NCBI RefSeq assembly: GCF_003583765.1
Contig: NZ_QXQA01000001.1
Location: 496,001-560,000, forward strand
Reading direction: 5' to 3'
Source of the DNA: Paenibacillus nanensis
GTDB taxonomy: Bacteria; Bacillota; Bacilli; Paenibacillales; Paenibacillaceae
Length of the DNA: 64,000 bases
Made by a program: the position numbers and the translations under genes. The first letter of the stretch is position 1. Each line of letters starts with the position of its first letter. The notes beneath the pieces are model-generated. The model worked only from the letters and a program-made list of their open reading frames with translations, ran no database searches and was not told where the DNA came from. This document shows positions 43,583 to 52,107 of this stretch, in pieces.

Positions 43583-45661
43583 ATGATGACGAAACGATAT
43601 GCGCCGATCAGCAGCAAGCTGCCGGTATTTATGCATGGAGCCGATTATAACCCGGACCAATGGCTGGATTCGCCGGAGGTGCTGGAGGAGGATATTCGGC
43701 TGATGAAGCTGGCGGGCTGCAATGTTATGGCAGTCGGCATTTTTGCGTGGGCGGCGCTGGAGCCTGAAGAAGGCCGGTTTGCATTCGGCTGGCTGGATCG
43801 CGTATTGGACCGTTTCGCCCAGGAAGGCATTTATGCTTGGCTCGCGACGCCGAGCGGAGCGCGGCCTGCCTGGATGTCGGAGAAATACCCGGAGGTGCTC
43901 CGCGTCGGAGCGAACCGGGTGCGCAACTTGCATGGCGCGCGTCACAACCATTGTTATACGTCTCCGGTTTACCGGGAGAAGGTCGCGGTCATGAACCGCA
44001 AGCTGGCGGAGCGGTACGCGAACCATCCGGCAGTGGTGGGCTGGCATATTTCGAACGAATATGGCGGAGAGTGCCATTGCGATTATTGCCAAGAGGCGTT
44101 CCGCGGCTGGCTGCAGAACAAATACGGCAGCTTGGACGCCCTTAACAAGGCATGGTGGACCACGTTCTGGAGCCATACGTATACAAGCTGGTCGCAGGTG
44201 GAATCGCCCGCTCCTCATGGGGAGAGCATGGTGCATGGCATGAATTTGGACTGGAAGCGGTTCGTTACCGACCAGACTGTCGACTTCTGCAAGCATGAAA
44301 TCGCGCCGCTCCGCGAGATCAATCCGGATCTGCCGGTGACGGCGAATATGATGGATCTGTTCGAGGGTTTAGATTATTGGAAGTTTGCGGATGTGCTTGA
44401 TGTCATTTCTTGGGACGCTTATCCGACTTGGCATGATCAAGGAGTGGAAGGCAATGAAGGGCGGCTCGCGGCTTGGTTCTCGATGAACCATGACATCTTC
44501 CGCTCCTTAAAAGGCGGCCGGCCATTTATGCTGATGGAGAGCACGCCAAGCTTGACGAACTGGCAGGGCGTCAGCAAGATGAAACGGCCAGGCATGCATA
44601 AGCTGTCTTCGCTGCAAGCCGTCGCGCACGGATCGGACACGGTGCAGTATTTCCAATGGCGCAAAAGCCGCGGCTCCAGCGAGAAATTCCACGGCGCGGT
44701 CGTCGATCACGTCGGCCACGAGCATACGCGGGTGTTCCGCGATGTGGCGGAGCTCGGCGCAACGCTTGGCAAGCTGACGGAGGTAATCGGGACAAGCGTT
44801 CCTGCGGAGGCGGCCATTATTTTCGACTGGGAGAACCGCTGGGCGGTGAAGGACGCGCAAGGTCCCCGCAACATGGGCATCCATTACGAGGAGACGGTGC
44901 TGCAGCATTACCGCGCCTTGTGGGAGAAGGGCGTGCCGGCCGACGTGGTTTCGATGGACGCGGATTTTTCGAAGTATAAGCTGGTTATCGCGCCGATGTT
45001 GTATATGGTCCGACCCGGCGTCGGCGAACGGATCGAGCGTTTCGTCGAACTTGGCGGTACGTTCGTCGGCACGTATTGGTCAGGTGTCGTCGACGAGAAC
45101 GACCTTTGCTTCTTGGGCGGCTTTCCGGGCCCGCTGCGCAAGACGCTTGGCATTTGGGCCGAAGAAGCGGAGGGGCTGTACGATCACGACCGCAACGGCA
45201 TCGCGCTGTCGGAAGGCAACGCGCTCGGCTTAAGCGGCACGTTCGAATCGCATGAGCTGTGCGAGCTTATTCATCTGGAAGGGGCCGAGCCGCTTGGCGT
45301 TTACACAGACGACTTCTACGCGGGCCGTCCGGCGCTGACGGTGAACAAGCTGGGCGCAGGCCGCGCGTACTACTTGGCGACGCGCGCGAAGGAGCCGTTC
45401 TACGACGCGTTCTACGGCGCAGTTGCCGCCGAGCTTGAGCTGGCACGGGCCGTAGAGAGCGAGCTCCCGGCTGGCGTAACCGCGCAGGTACGCACGGACG
45501 GCGAGCAGGACTACGTGTTCCTGCTCAACTTCAGCGGCAAGCCGCAGACGGTGGCGCTCGACAACCGCGCCTACACGGACATGGAGACCGGCGCCGCCGC
45601 AGGCCCCGAGCTCAAGCTCGCGACACATGGCGTGGCGGTGCTGAAGCGGGCAGCTCGGTAA
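43583..45661 (+). CDS. ganA: GH42 beta-galactosidase
   Basis: This 692-residue cytoplasmic enzyme releases galactose from galacto-oligosaccharides. GH42 motifs are clear: NPDQW near the N-terminus, acid/base Glu159 in ISNEYGGEC, nucleophile Glu319 in LMESTPS, and a structural zinc site with Cys124 and Cys164-x-Cys166-x2-Cys169. A trimerisation domain and a C-terminal beta domain follow (YVFLLNFSGKPQTVAL). The start is ATG 43583, 6 bases after AAGGAG; a reading frame open to 43256 overlaps the GH53 gene and is not used. Gene symbol by analogy with B. subtilis GanA, also next to a galactan system. It is the last gene of the galactan operon. Confidence 0.92.
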   Translation: MMTKRYAPISSKLPVFMHGADYNPDQWLDSPEVLEEDIRLMKLAGCNVMAVGIFAWAALEPEEGRFAFGWLDRVLDRFAQEGIYAWLATPSGARPAWMSEKYPEVLRVGANRVRNLHGARHNHCYTSPVYREKVAVMNRKLAERYANHPAVVGWHISNEYGGECHCDYCQEAFRGWLQNKYGSLDALNKAWWTTFWSHTYTSWSQVESPAPHGESMVHGMNLDWKRFVTDQTVDFCKHEIAPLREINPDLPVTANMMDLFEGLDYWKFADVLDVISWDAYPTWHDQGVEGNEGRLAAWFSMNHDIFRSLKGGRPFMLMESTPSLTNWQGVSKMKRPGMHKLSSLQAVAHGSDTVQYFQWRKSRGSSEKFHGAVVDHVGHEHTRVFRDVAELGATLGKLTEVIGTSVPAEAAIIFDWENRWAVKDAQGPRNMGIHYEETVLQHYRALWEKGVPADVVSMDADFSKYKLVIAPMLYMVRPGVGERIERFVELGGTFVGTYWSGVVDENDLCFLGGFPGPLRKTLGIWAEEAEGLYDHDRNGIALSEGNALGLSGTFESHELCELIHLEGAEPLGVYTDDFYAGRPALTVNKLGAGRAYYLATRAKEPFYDAFYGAVAAELELARAVESELPAGVTAQVRTDGEQDYVFLLNFSGKPQTVALDNRAYTDMETGAAAGPELKLATHGVAVLKRAAR

Positions 45662-45669
45662 GATACTTA

Positions 45670-45697
45670 TTGCAGATTCCAAAATTTGTGGTATAAT
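45670..45697 (+). promoter_or_regulatory. Sigma-A promoter upstream of the 45791 gene
   Basis: TTGCAG (45670-45675) and a perfect TATAAT (45692-45697) with a preceding TGG (extended -10) are separated by 16 bases. The predicted start of transcription is near 45704. A terminator lies between it and the gene. Confidence 0.7.
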
Positions 45698-45724
45698 CAT
45701 TTAAAAAATCACAGCGTGAAGAAC

Positions 45725-45756
45725 ACGCCGTTTATCCTATTTGGGATGAGCGGCGT
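45725..45756 (+). terminator. Strong terminator in the leader of the 45791 gene
   Basis: A 13-bp stem (ACGCCG and further pairs 45725-45737 with 45744-45756) has a six-base loop and eight T residues (45756-45763). It serves as the terminator of the beta-galactosidase operon, but the promoter at 45670-45697 lies upstream of it, so transcription from that promoter would meet it after about 55 bases. Confidence 0.88.
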
Positions 45757-45790
45757 TTTTTTTGTGCTTAGATGACGAGGAGGTCTGAAT

Positions 45791-46429
45791 ATGAGTAGCT
45801 TTGAAGTTGAATTCAAAAAGTTTGTGGAAGCCCAGAAAAAAGGTGCCAAAGGAAGACGTCTGGAAATGCTGCAAAAGGATATGACAGGGGAGAAGAAGCT
45901 TTTTCGTGAGCTGATTTGGCCAGTATTTCGATCGTTTGAAGGTTTTGTTATGCAGTATGAAATGATCGGGGCAAATGGGGTTACGATGTACATTGATGCC
46001 TTCTACGTACCGTTAGGTATTGCGTTTGAGAGTGAGGGGTTTGTAGCTCATGCGGAAAACATAACACGTGACCGGTTCGATTTTGAACGGTTTCGTATTC
46101 GAACAATGGCAAACAAGGGATATATTTATTTCCCCTACTCTTGGGATGAATTGAATAAAAAGCCCGAAGCTTGCAGGTCTAGTTTGTTTGAGTTGCTTGG
46201 TAAGCTTAGAGGGGCGAGTGAGGATTTATCCCTCTATGAAAGGACTGTCCTACAGTACGCTTCATATATTAACAGACCTATTCGCGTTTCGGATGTATGT
46301 GTATGCCTAGGTAAGGGAGAGGCGTTAAGCCGCAAAGTGTTAAAAGAGCTTCATTCAAAAAAGAAACTGAGGCCACTTCGTCCGGACAAGCTTCGTAACC
46401 ATGCCTATGTATTGGAGAACGGCTTATGA
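45791..46429 (+). CDS. Unknown protein, possible PD-(D/E)xK-like nuclease with C-terminal winged helix
   Basis: I do not recognise a named family. This 212-residue soluble protein has a central segment YIDAFYVPLGIAFESEG, then RDRFDFERFRIRTMANKGYIYFPYSWDEL. The spacing Asp-Ala-Phe, Glu-Ser-Glu and the later R...R...GY-x-Y pattern resembles VSR/DUF559-type restriction-endonuclease folds; this is an impression. The last 65 residues look like a winged helix (RPIRVSDVCVCLGKGEALSRKVLKELHSKKKLRPL). Codon use is more AT-rich than in its neighbours, which suggests transfer. GAGGAGG precedes the ATG. It lies between a terminator leader and the second repeat array. Confidence 0.5.
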   Translation: MSSFEVEFKKFVEAQKKGAKGRRLEMLQKDMTGEKKLFRELIWPVFRSFEGFVMQYEMIGANGVTMYIDAFYVPLGIAFESEGFVAHAENITRDRFDFERFRIRTMANKGYIYFPYSWDELNKKPEACRSSLFELLGKLRGASEDLSLYERTVLQYASYINRPIRVSDVCVCLGKGEALSRKVLKELHSKKKLRPLRPDKLRNHAYVLENGL

Positions 46430-46442
46430 GAAAGAAGCAGTC

Positions 46443-47048
46443 AGATGCGCGTTTGTGATGAAAAGGCGGTTACGGGCAGGCCCGAGTAAGAGTGGTGGTG
46501 CAGTAACGGCGAAAAAGGAGGTTACTGGCTCGGAGGGAGCAGCACAGATGCGCGATAGTGATGAAAAAAGCGGTTACTGGCAGGTCCGAGTAAGTTGGGC
46601 GGGGCAGTAACGGCGAAAAAGGAGGTTACTGGCTCGGAGGGAGCAGCACAGATGCGCGATAGTGATGAAAAAGGCGGTTACGGGCAGGCCCGAGTAAGAG
46701 TGGTGGTGCAGTAACGGCGAAAAAGGAGGTTACTGGCTCGGAGGGAGCAGCACAGATGCGCGATAGTGATGAAAAAGGCGGTTACGGGCAGGTCCGAGTA
46801 AGTTGGGCGGGGCAGTAACGGCGAAAAAGGAGGTTACTGGTTCGCAGCGAGTATCTCAGATTTGCAATAGTGATGAAAAAGGCGGTTACGGGCAGGCCCG
46901 AGTAAGAGTGGCGGTGCAGTAACGGCGAAAAAGGAGGTTACTGGTTCGTAGGGAGCAGCACAGATGCGCGATAGTGATGAAAAAGGCGGTTACGGGTAGG
47001 CCCGAGTAAGAGTGACGGCGCAGTAACGCCGATAAAGCAGGTTACAGT
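46443..47048. repeat. Tandem array of 104-bp units, each two about 52-bp halves
   Basis: CAGTAACGGCGAAAAAGG begins at 46501, 46605, 46709, 46813, 46917 and 47021, an exact 104-base period, with a partial unit in front starting near 46443. In each unit a second, diverged half with TGATGAAAAAGGCGGTTAC lies about 52 bases on. Both carry a GTAAC/GTTAC inverted repeat around an A-run. Unit types alternate: the spacer reads CCCGAGTAAGAGTGGTGGTG in units 1 and 3 and TCCGAGTAAGTTGGGCGGGG in units 2 and 4. The last unit is degenerate (CAGTAACGCCGATAAAGC). The array occupies the whole gap between the 45791 gene and the proline dehydrogenase gene; no coding region with a ribosome site is seen in it. Core sequence matches the first array in reverse. 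Confidence 0.95.
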
Positions 47049-47136
47049 TCCCCCTTAACCGGGAATGAATAGGATGTACGGAGATGAATATGTTAGTTTT
47101 GTAAGTTCTCTGGCGGTTAAGGGAGGGGCGACGGGG

Positions 47137-48054
47137 ATGGAGACATTGCTGAGAAAGCTGTTCCTGGCAATAGGGCTCAACAAGAGCGCGGCGAGGCTGA
47201 TGAGGCGTTATGGGGCAAGGCTGGGGGCGGCGCGGTTTGTCGCGGGGACGGAGCTGCGGGATGCGGCCGAGGCGGTAAAGCGTCTGAACGATGAGGGCCT
47301 CCTGGCAACTGTCGATCACCTTGGCGAATTTGTCCGTCATGCGGAGGATGCAAAGCTTGCGGCTGACATGTGCCTGATGACGCTGGATTTGATCCATAAC
47401 GAAGGGCTTCAGGCCAACCTGTCGTTGAAGCTGACAAGTCTCGGCCTCGATATCGACCCGGCGTTATGCGAATCGCATATGCGCGCGATCCTAAGCCGCG
47501 CCAACGAGCTGCGAATCTTCGTCCGGATCGATATGGAAGATTACGCGCATTGCCAGGCTGCTATTGACCTCTATCGCAAGCTGAAGCGCGACTACCCGAA
47601 TTTCGGCATCGTGATCCAAGCCTACTTGAGACGATCGGAGCTCGACGTGCGGACGCTCGGGAGAAATGGAGCGAACTTAAGACTCGTCAAAGGAGCGTAC
47701 AAAGAATCGCCTCAAGTCGCCTACCCCCTAAAAAAAGACGTCGATGAAGCCTTCGCCAAGCTCATTCGCATTCAGCTGAAGCAAGGCTATGCGGCGATTG
47801 CGACGCATGATGAAGCGATTATCGAACAATCGCTTCGCTGGATCGCGGATAACAACATCCCGAACGAAAAGTTTGAATTCCAAATGCTTTACGGCATTCG
47901 AGAAGACTTGCAGAAGCAGCTGGCGGACGAAGGATACCGCGTCCGAGTCTACGTCCCGTATGGGAAGGATTGGTTCGGCTACTTCATGCGCAGATTGGCG
48001 GAGCGTCCGGCCAACGTCTGGTTTCTGCTAAAGCATATGCGAAGAAAAAAATGA
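47137..48054 (+). CDS. Proline dehydrogenase
   Basis: This 305-residue monofunctional proline dehydrogenase oxidises proline to pyrroline-5-carboxylate with FAD and passes electrons to the respiratory chain. Family motifs are present: SLKLTSLGLDID, RIDMEDYAHC, GIVIQAYLRRSELD, LVKGAYKES, AAIATHDE and FEFQMLYGIRED, the barrel that binds FAD and proline. The start is ATG 47137 with GGGAGGGG 8 bases before it; an open frame extends to 47065 but reaches into the repeat array. The second pathway enzyme (P5C dehydrogenase) is not in the window. Single gene with its own terminator. Confidence 0.9.
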   Translation: METLLRKLFLAIGLNKSAARLMRRYGARLGAARFVAGTELRDAAEAVKRLNDEGLLATVDHLGEFVRHAEDAKLAADMCLMTLDLIHNEGLQANLSLKLTSLGLDIDPALCESHMRAILSRANELRIFVRIDMEDYAHCQAAIDLYRKLKRDYPNFGIVIQAYLRRSELDVRTLGRNGANLRLVKGAYKESPQVAYPLKKDVDEAFAKLIRIQLKQGYAAIATHDEAIIEQSLRWIADNNIPNEKFEFQMLYGIREDLQKQLADEGYRVRVYVPYGKDWFGYFMRRLAERPANVWFLLKHMRRKK

Positions 48055-48077
48055 TACGAATCAACGATGGCGACCAG

Positions 48078-48101
48078 CCGCTTTCTTCCCGGAAGAAGCG
48101 G
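48078..48101 (+). terminator. Terminator of the proline dehydrogenase gene
   Basis: CCGCTTTCTTC (48078-48088) pairs with GAAGAAGCGG (48092-48101), with one bulged T, around a CCG loop, followed by seven T residues. Confidence 0.88.
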
Positions 48102-48306
48102 TTTTTTTATTCAATTTTGTCCCTTTCTATCAAACTTATGAGCATAGTTGTCAATAATCCGTCCTAGATGATAGATTTCATTTCCGTTTTTTCGATTTTT
48201 TATAGATAATCGTTGCAAAGTATCATTTTTTGTTGCTTAGGCAAATAGAAAGCTCCGTTAGCTGTCCGATACAATAGACCTATCAACAGCAGCAAGGAGG
48301 AAACCT

Positions 48307-49281
48307 ATGGCACAATCATCAACAGAACCAACGATTGCAGCATTAGACCGAAAGCCCAAGAAGAATAAGAACATTGTCGTCCGCATGTTCAAGCAATGGG
48401 ATATTCAATTGATGGTGTGGCCGGGCTTACTGCTCGTTTTCGTCTTTTCCTATTTGCCGATGTATGGCGTTTTGACCTCATTTATGGACTACAGCATATT
48501 TACGGGAGGCAATATTTGGGCCAATCCGTGGGTTGGATTTAAGCATTTTAAAATGTTTTTCGAAGCCCCTGAATTTTTTGAAGTCATGCGCAACACGATT
48601 GTCATTAGCCTGCTGAAATTTGTAATCGGTTTCCCGGCGCCGATCGCCTTGGCGCTTATGCTGAACGAAGTCAGGCATATGGTTTTCAAACGCGTCGTGC
48701 AGACCATTACGTATCTGCCGCACTTTATGTCTTGGGTTATCGTAGCGGGTCTCACGATGGCGATGCTTTCGACGGAGAACGGCAGCGTGAACATGCTGCT
48801 GGAGAAGATCCGGCTTATCGATGAACCGGTCAACTTCCTATCGATAAAAGAATACTTCTGGTCGATACTCGTATCGGCGAATGTGTGGAAGGAGATCGGG
48901 TTCGGCTCAATCGTTTACTTAGCCGCCATCTCCGGCGTTGATCCGCATCTGTATGAAGCGGCGGATATCGACGGCGCAAGCAAATTTAGGCAAATCTACT
49001 TCATTACGATTCCTTCGATTTTGCCGGTTATTATCATTTTCATGATTCTTTCGATCGGCAACCTGCTGAACGCGGGCTTTGAAGATATCCTCCTTCTGGC
49101 AACGAATCCCGTGCTCCGGCCGGTCTCTGATGTTATAGACACCTACGTCTATCGCGTAGGGCTTTCAAACTTCCGTTATTCTTATGCCACAGCAGTAGGG
49201 CTGTTCAAAGCGGTGATCAGTATCGGACTGCTCACGATGGCGAACTATTTGGCCCGGAGATCCGGCAACAGCTTGTGGTGA
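48307..49281 (+). CDS. Sugar ABC transporter permease (CUT1, LplB/UgpA type)
   Basis: This 324-residue permease has an N-terminal cytoplasmic extension of about 35 polar residues, then six transmembrane helices. The EAA loop is YEAADIDGASKFRQIYFITIPSILP. It is the first gene of a second sugar uptake cluster, with AAGGAGGAAAC before its ATG. A TACAAT lies 36 bases upstream (48270-48275) without a good -35. It forms a channel with the next gene's product. No ATPase is encoded here. Substrate unknown: no hydrolase lies in this cluster. Confidence 0.9.
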   Translation: MAQSSTEPTIAALDRKPKKNKNIVVRMFKQWDIQLMVWPGLLLVFVFSYLPMYGVLTSFMDYSIFTGGNIWANPWVGFKHFKMFFEAPEFFEVMRNTIVISLLKFVIGFPAPIALALMLNEVRHMVFKRVVQTITYLPHFMSWVIVAGLTMAMLSTENGSVNMLLEKIRLIDEPVNFLSIKEYFWSILVSANVWKEIGFGSIVYLAAISGVDPHLYEAADIDGASKFRQIYFITIPSILPVIIIFMILSIGNLLNAGFEDILLLATNPVLRPVSDVIDTYVYRVGLSNFRYSYATAVGLFKAVISIGLLTMANYLARRSGNSLW

Positions 49282-49313
49282 TCGAATAATGAATAACAGG
49301 GAGGCGAACGGCT

Positions 49314-50210
49314 TTGAAGCGACTAGGGTTTAGCGACCGAACCATGATTATCCTGATATATGTCTTTCTCATAGCACTGTCCTTCAGCTGCTTTTATCCG
49401 TTCTGGAACGCGCTTGTCGTATCCTTTAATCTCGGCATCGACACCTCCAAAGGAGGCGTGACGTTCTGGCCAAGGGCGTTCAGCTTGGAAAACTATGAGA
49501 TCGTGTTCAAGGACGAACGTTTGATTAACGGTTTCTTCGTAACGGTAGGCCGGACGGTTGTCGGAACTTTATCATCGATTCTAATGACGGCCATTCTAGC
49601 CTACGGCATGACGAAGAGAGAGCTGATCGGCAGAAACTTTTATATGTTCTTCTTTGTGTTCACGATGTATTTCGGCGGAGGTCTCATTCCGACTTACTTG
49701 CTTATCAGTTCCTTGGGACTGATGAACAAATTCCTTGTGTTTATCATTCCCGCGCTCATCAGCGTATGGAACATGATCATATTCAGAACGTTTTTTAAAA
49801 GCCTTCCGGTAGGGCTTGAAGAATCCGCGCAAATGGATGGGGCTACGAATTGGGGGATCTTATTCCGAATCGTTCTCCCGCTGTCGGGGCCTGTTATCGC
49901 AACGCTTTCGCTGTTCACTGCGGTTGCGCATTGGAACGATTGGTTCGTGCCGAGCATTTATATTTCGAACGAAAAGCTGATTCCGATCCAAACGATGCTT
50001 CAACAAATACTGAACGCCAATATCGTAACGGAAATGTCCAGCAATTTAGATACAGCGTCTGCGGCGCGTATAGAAAGCCTGCGCACGGTTACAACCAAAT
50101 CGCTCCGAATGGCGACCATGATGGTGGCCACCATTCCAATCGTGCTGGTGTACCCGTTCGTTCAGAAGTATTTTGTGAAAGGCGTGCTCATCGGCTCGCT
50201 GAAGGAGTAG
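49314..50210 (+). CDS. Sugar ABC transporter permease (CUT1, LplC type)
   Basis: This 298-residue permease has six helices and the EAA loop LEESAQMDGATNWGILFRIVLPLSGPVIA, ending in YFVKGVLIGSLKE like the other LplC-type protein in the window. Its start is TTG 49314, nine bases after AGGGAGG; there is no ATG nearby in frame. It lies 32 bases after its partner. Together with the binding lipoprotein downstream it forms an importer. It shares the layout with the galactan system but not the neighbours. Confidence 0.88.
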   Translation: MKRLGFSDRTMIILIYVFLIALSFSCFYPFWNALVVSFNLGIDTSKGGVTFWPRAFSLENYEIVFKDERLINGFFVTVGRTVVGTLSSILMTAILAYGMTKRELIGRNFYMFFFVFTMYFGGGLIPTYLLISSLGLMNKFLVFIIPALISVWNMIIFRTFFKSLPVGLEESAQMDGATNWGILFRIVLPLSGPVIATLSLFTAVAHWNDWFVPSIYISNEKLIPIQTMLQQILNANIVTEMSSNLDTASAARIESLRTVTTKSLRMATMMVATIPIVLVYPFVQKYFVKGVLIGSLKE

Positions 50211-50277
50211 GCTGACTACGGTTTAAAGCGATAGTAGCTTTGGACATAAAAACGACAATGAGAGGGGTAGTACAAGC

Positions 50278-51966
50278 ATGACGAAAGTTAGAAAAACGAC
50301 AATGCTTCTTGTATCCGCTATCCTCGTACTGGCAACAGTGCTTGCGGGATGCAGCTCGAACAACAACAAGAACGAGCCCAGCCCTTCGCCATCAAGCGAA
50401 GCCTCAAACACGCCAAGCAACAGCAATGAAACTCCGTCAGAGGCGCCTTCCGATGTATGGGAATTCGGTTCCGAACCGCTTGAATTCAGCATGTACGGCC
50501 ACTACAGCTGGTACGATGTTCCGGCATGGGACAGCACCGTTGCGGGCAGATGGCTGAAAGAGAACAAGCAGCTTAACATCGTTCCGGTCTCCGCCGGAGG
50601 CAACCCTGAGCAGAAGCTGAGCACCATGATCGCTTCGCAGTCTCTCCCCGACGTAATGTGGATGGACCGCGGCGCGGACGTAGAAAGATTGCGCCAGGCC
50701 GGTATGCTTGTTCCTTTCGACGATTACTTGGATAAATACCCGAATCTGAAGACATGGATGGGGAAAGACCTCAACCTGCTTCGTTCCGAAGACGGCAAGC
50801 TCTATCAATTCCCGAACTGGTACACAGGCCGTCCGAACGGCAACGCCGGTTATGTCATCAACAAGAAGATCTATGAAGAGCTCGGTTCGCCGCCGCTTGA
50901 AACTACCGATGACCTTTACAATTACTTAACGGCTGTGAAAGCGAAATACGGCGATACCGTCGTGCCTTACGAGCCGCATCTGGCGAAAGACTTGCAAGGT
51001 CTCGGCGTGCTGTACACCGCATTCGGAGAAAATTATCTTTATTCCTACCTGAACGCAAGCCTTCGCGCTGTTCCGCAAGGCGAGCAATTAACGTCTCTCT
51101 TTACGGATCCGGTGTTCCGCGAGGCGATGAAATATATCGCGAAGCTGTACAGAGAGAAGCTGATCTCGCAAGACGCTTTCACGCAAACCGTAGACCAAAT
51201 CGAAGAAAAAGTAATGCAAGGGCGCGTAGCGGTATTCGCTTCCTCCAGCCCGACGACGATCGCGATGCAGGCTCACCAAGAGCTGGCGAAGCAAGATCCG
51301 AACGCGGGATATTTCATGATCTGGCCGATCCACAAACCGGGCTTGGATAAAAATAAAATTTTCCCAGGCACATACACGGCATTGGGCTGGAACGTAAACG
51401 TCATTACGAAAAACGCGAAGGACCCTGAAAAAATATTCGCATTCCTTGACTGGTATACAGGTCCGGAAGGTCAATCCCTGTTGTTCTTCGGTCCGGAGGG
51501 CAAGAACTGGAAGGGCTTTGACGCTGACGGCCACCCGATCTTCACAGACCAATATGACGCGGCTGAGGTGCTGGAGCTTCAAAAAGCGCATGACCCGATC
51601 ATGTGGAACGGCAACACAGGCTACATCGATCCAGCGAAAATGAAATATGAAGCGAAGCTTCCGCCGGAGGAGCAAAACTGGGCCGCTCGCTACCAAAGCA
51701 CGATTACATGGCTTACGCAGGCGAACGCAACGGAATTCATTAACCTTGATCCGCTGCCGGACAGCGAGCTCGGTATCGTGAAGCAGCGCGTGGACGATAT
51801 CTGGGATCAGGCGTATGCGCAAGCTGTAATGGCGAAGGACGATGCTGAAGTCGACTCGATTCTGGATAAAGCGGAGAAGGACGCGCAAGAGGCTGGATAC
51901 GCGGATCTGCTCGCATTCCGTACGGAAGCTTGGCAGAAGAATAAAGCCATTATCGCCGGGAACTAG
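50278..51966 (+). CDS. Sugar ABC transporter substrate-binding lipoprotein
   Basis: This 562-residue lipoprotein has the lipobox VLAGC (Cys25) and a Ser/Pro/Asn-rich linker. The mature part has binding-protein segments such as DVMWMDRGADVERLRQAGM, LYNYLTAVKAKYGDTV, and GPEGQSLLFFGPEGKNWKGFDADG. It resembles the LplA-type family but is not closely similar to the binding protein at 38710, so a different ligand is likely. RBS AGAGGGG. It is the third gene of the cluster and ends at a terminator, so the regulator and kinase genes downstream form a separate unit. Gene order is permease, permease, binding protein. Confidence 0.9.
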   Translation: MTKVRKTTMLLVSAILVLATVLAGCSSNNNKNEPSPSPSSEASNTPSNSNETPSEAPSDVWEFGSEPLEFSMYGHYSWYDVPAWDSTVAGRWLKENKQLNIVPVSAGGNPEQKLSTMIASQSLPDVMWMDRGADVERLRQAGMLVPFDDYLDKYPNLKTWMGKDLNLLRSEDGKLYQFPNWYTGRPNGNAGYVINKKIYEELGSPPLETTDDLYNYLTAVKAKYGDTVVPYEPHLAKDLQGLGVLYTAFGENYLYSYLNASLRAVPQGEQLTSLFTDPVFREAMKYIAKLYREKLISQDAFTQTVDQIEEKVMQGRVAVFASSSPTTIAMQAHQELAKQDPNAGYFMIWPIHKPGLDKNKIFPGTYTALGWNVNVITKNAKDPEKIFAFLDWYTGPEGQSLLFFGPEGKNWKGFDADGHPIFTDQYDAAEVLELQKAHDPIMWNGNTGYIDPAKMKYEAKLPPEEQNWAARYQSTITWLTQANATEFINLDPLPDSELGIVKQRVDDIWDQAYAQAVMAKDDAEVDSILDKAEKDAQEAGYADLLAFRTEAWQKNKAIIAGN

Positions 51967-51997
51967 TTATTACAATATTCAAAAAATTATACCGAGA

Positions 51998-52022
51998 GGG
52001 TATACTGTAAAAAAGTATACCC
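51998..52022 (+). terminator. Terminator after the binding protein gene
   Basis: GGGTATACT (51998-52006) pairs perfectly with AGTATACCC (52014-52022) around a seven-base loop and is followed by TTTTT. Confidence 0.85.
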
Positions 52023-52107
52023 TTTTTGGATTGTCATTGAGTAGACTTTATAACCTTTGCCGTATGAACAGCTCTTACTAGACGATAGACTTGGAGATGA
52101 GATACCC

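Noticed and set aside
46401..46610. Open frame running from the end of the 45791 gene into the 104-bp array
   Set aside because: It overlaps the real gene end and consists of repeat sequence with no ribosome site.
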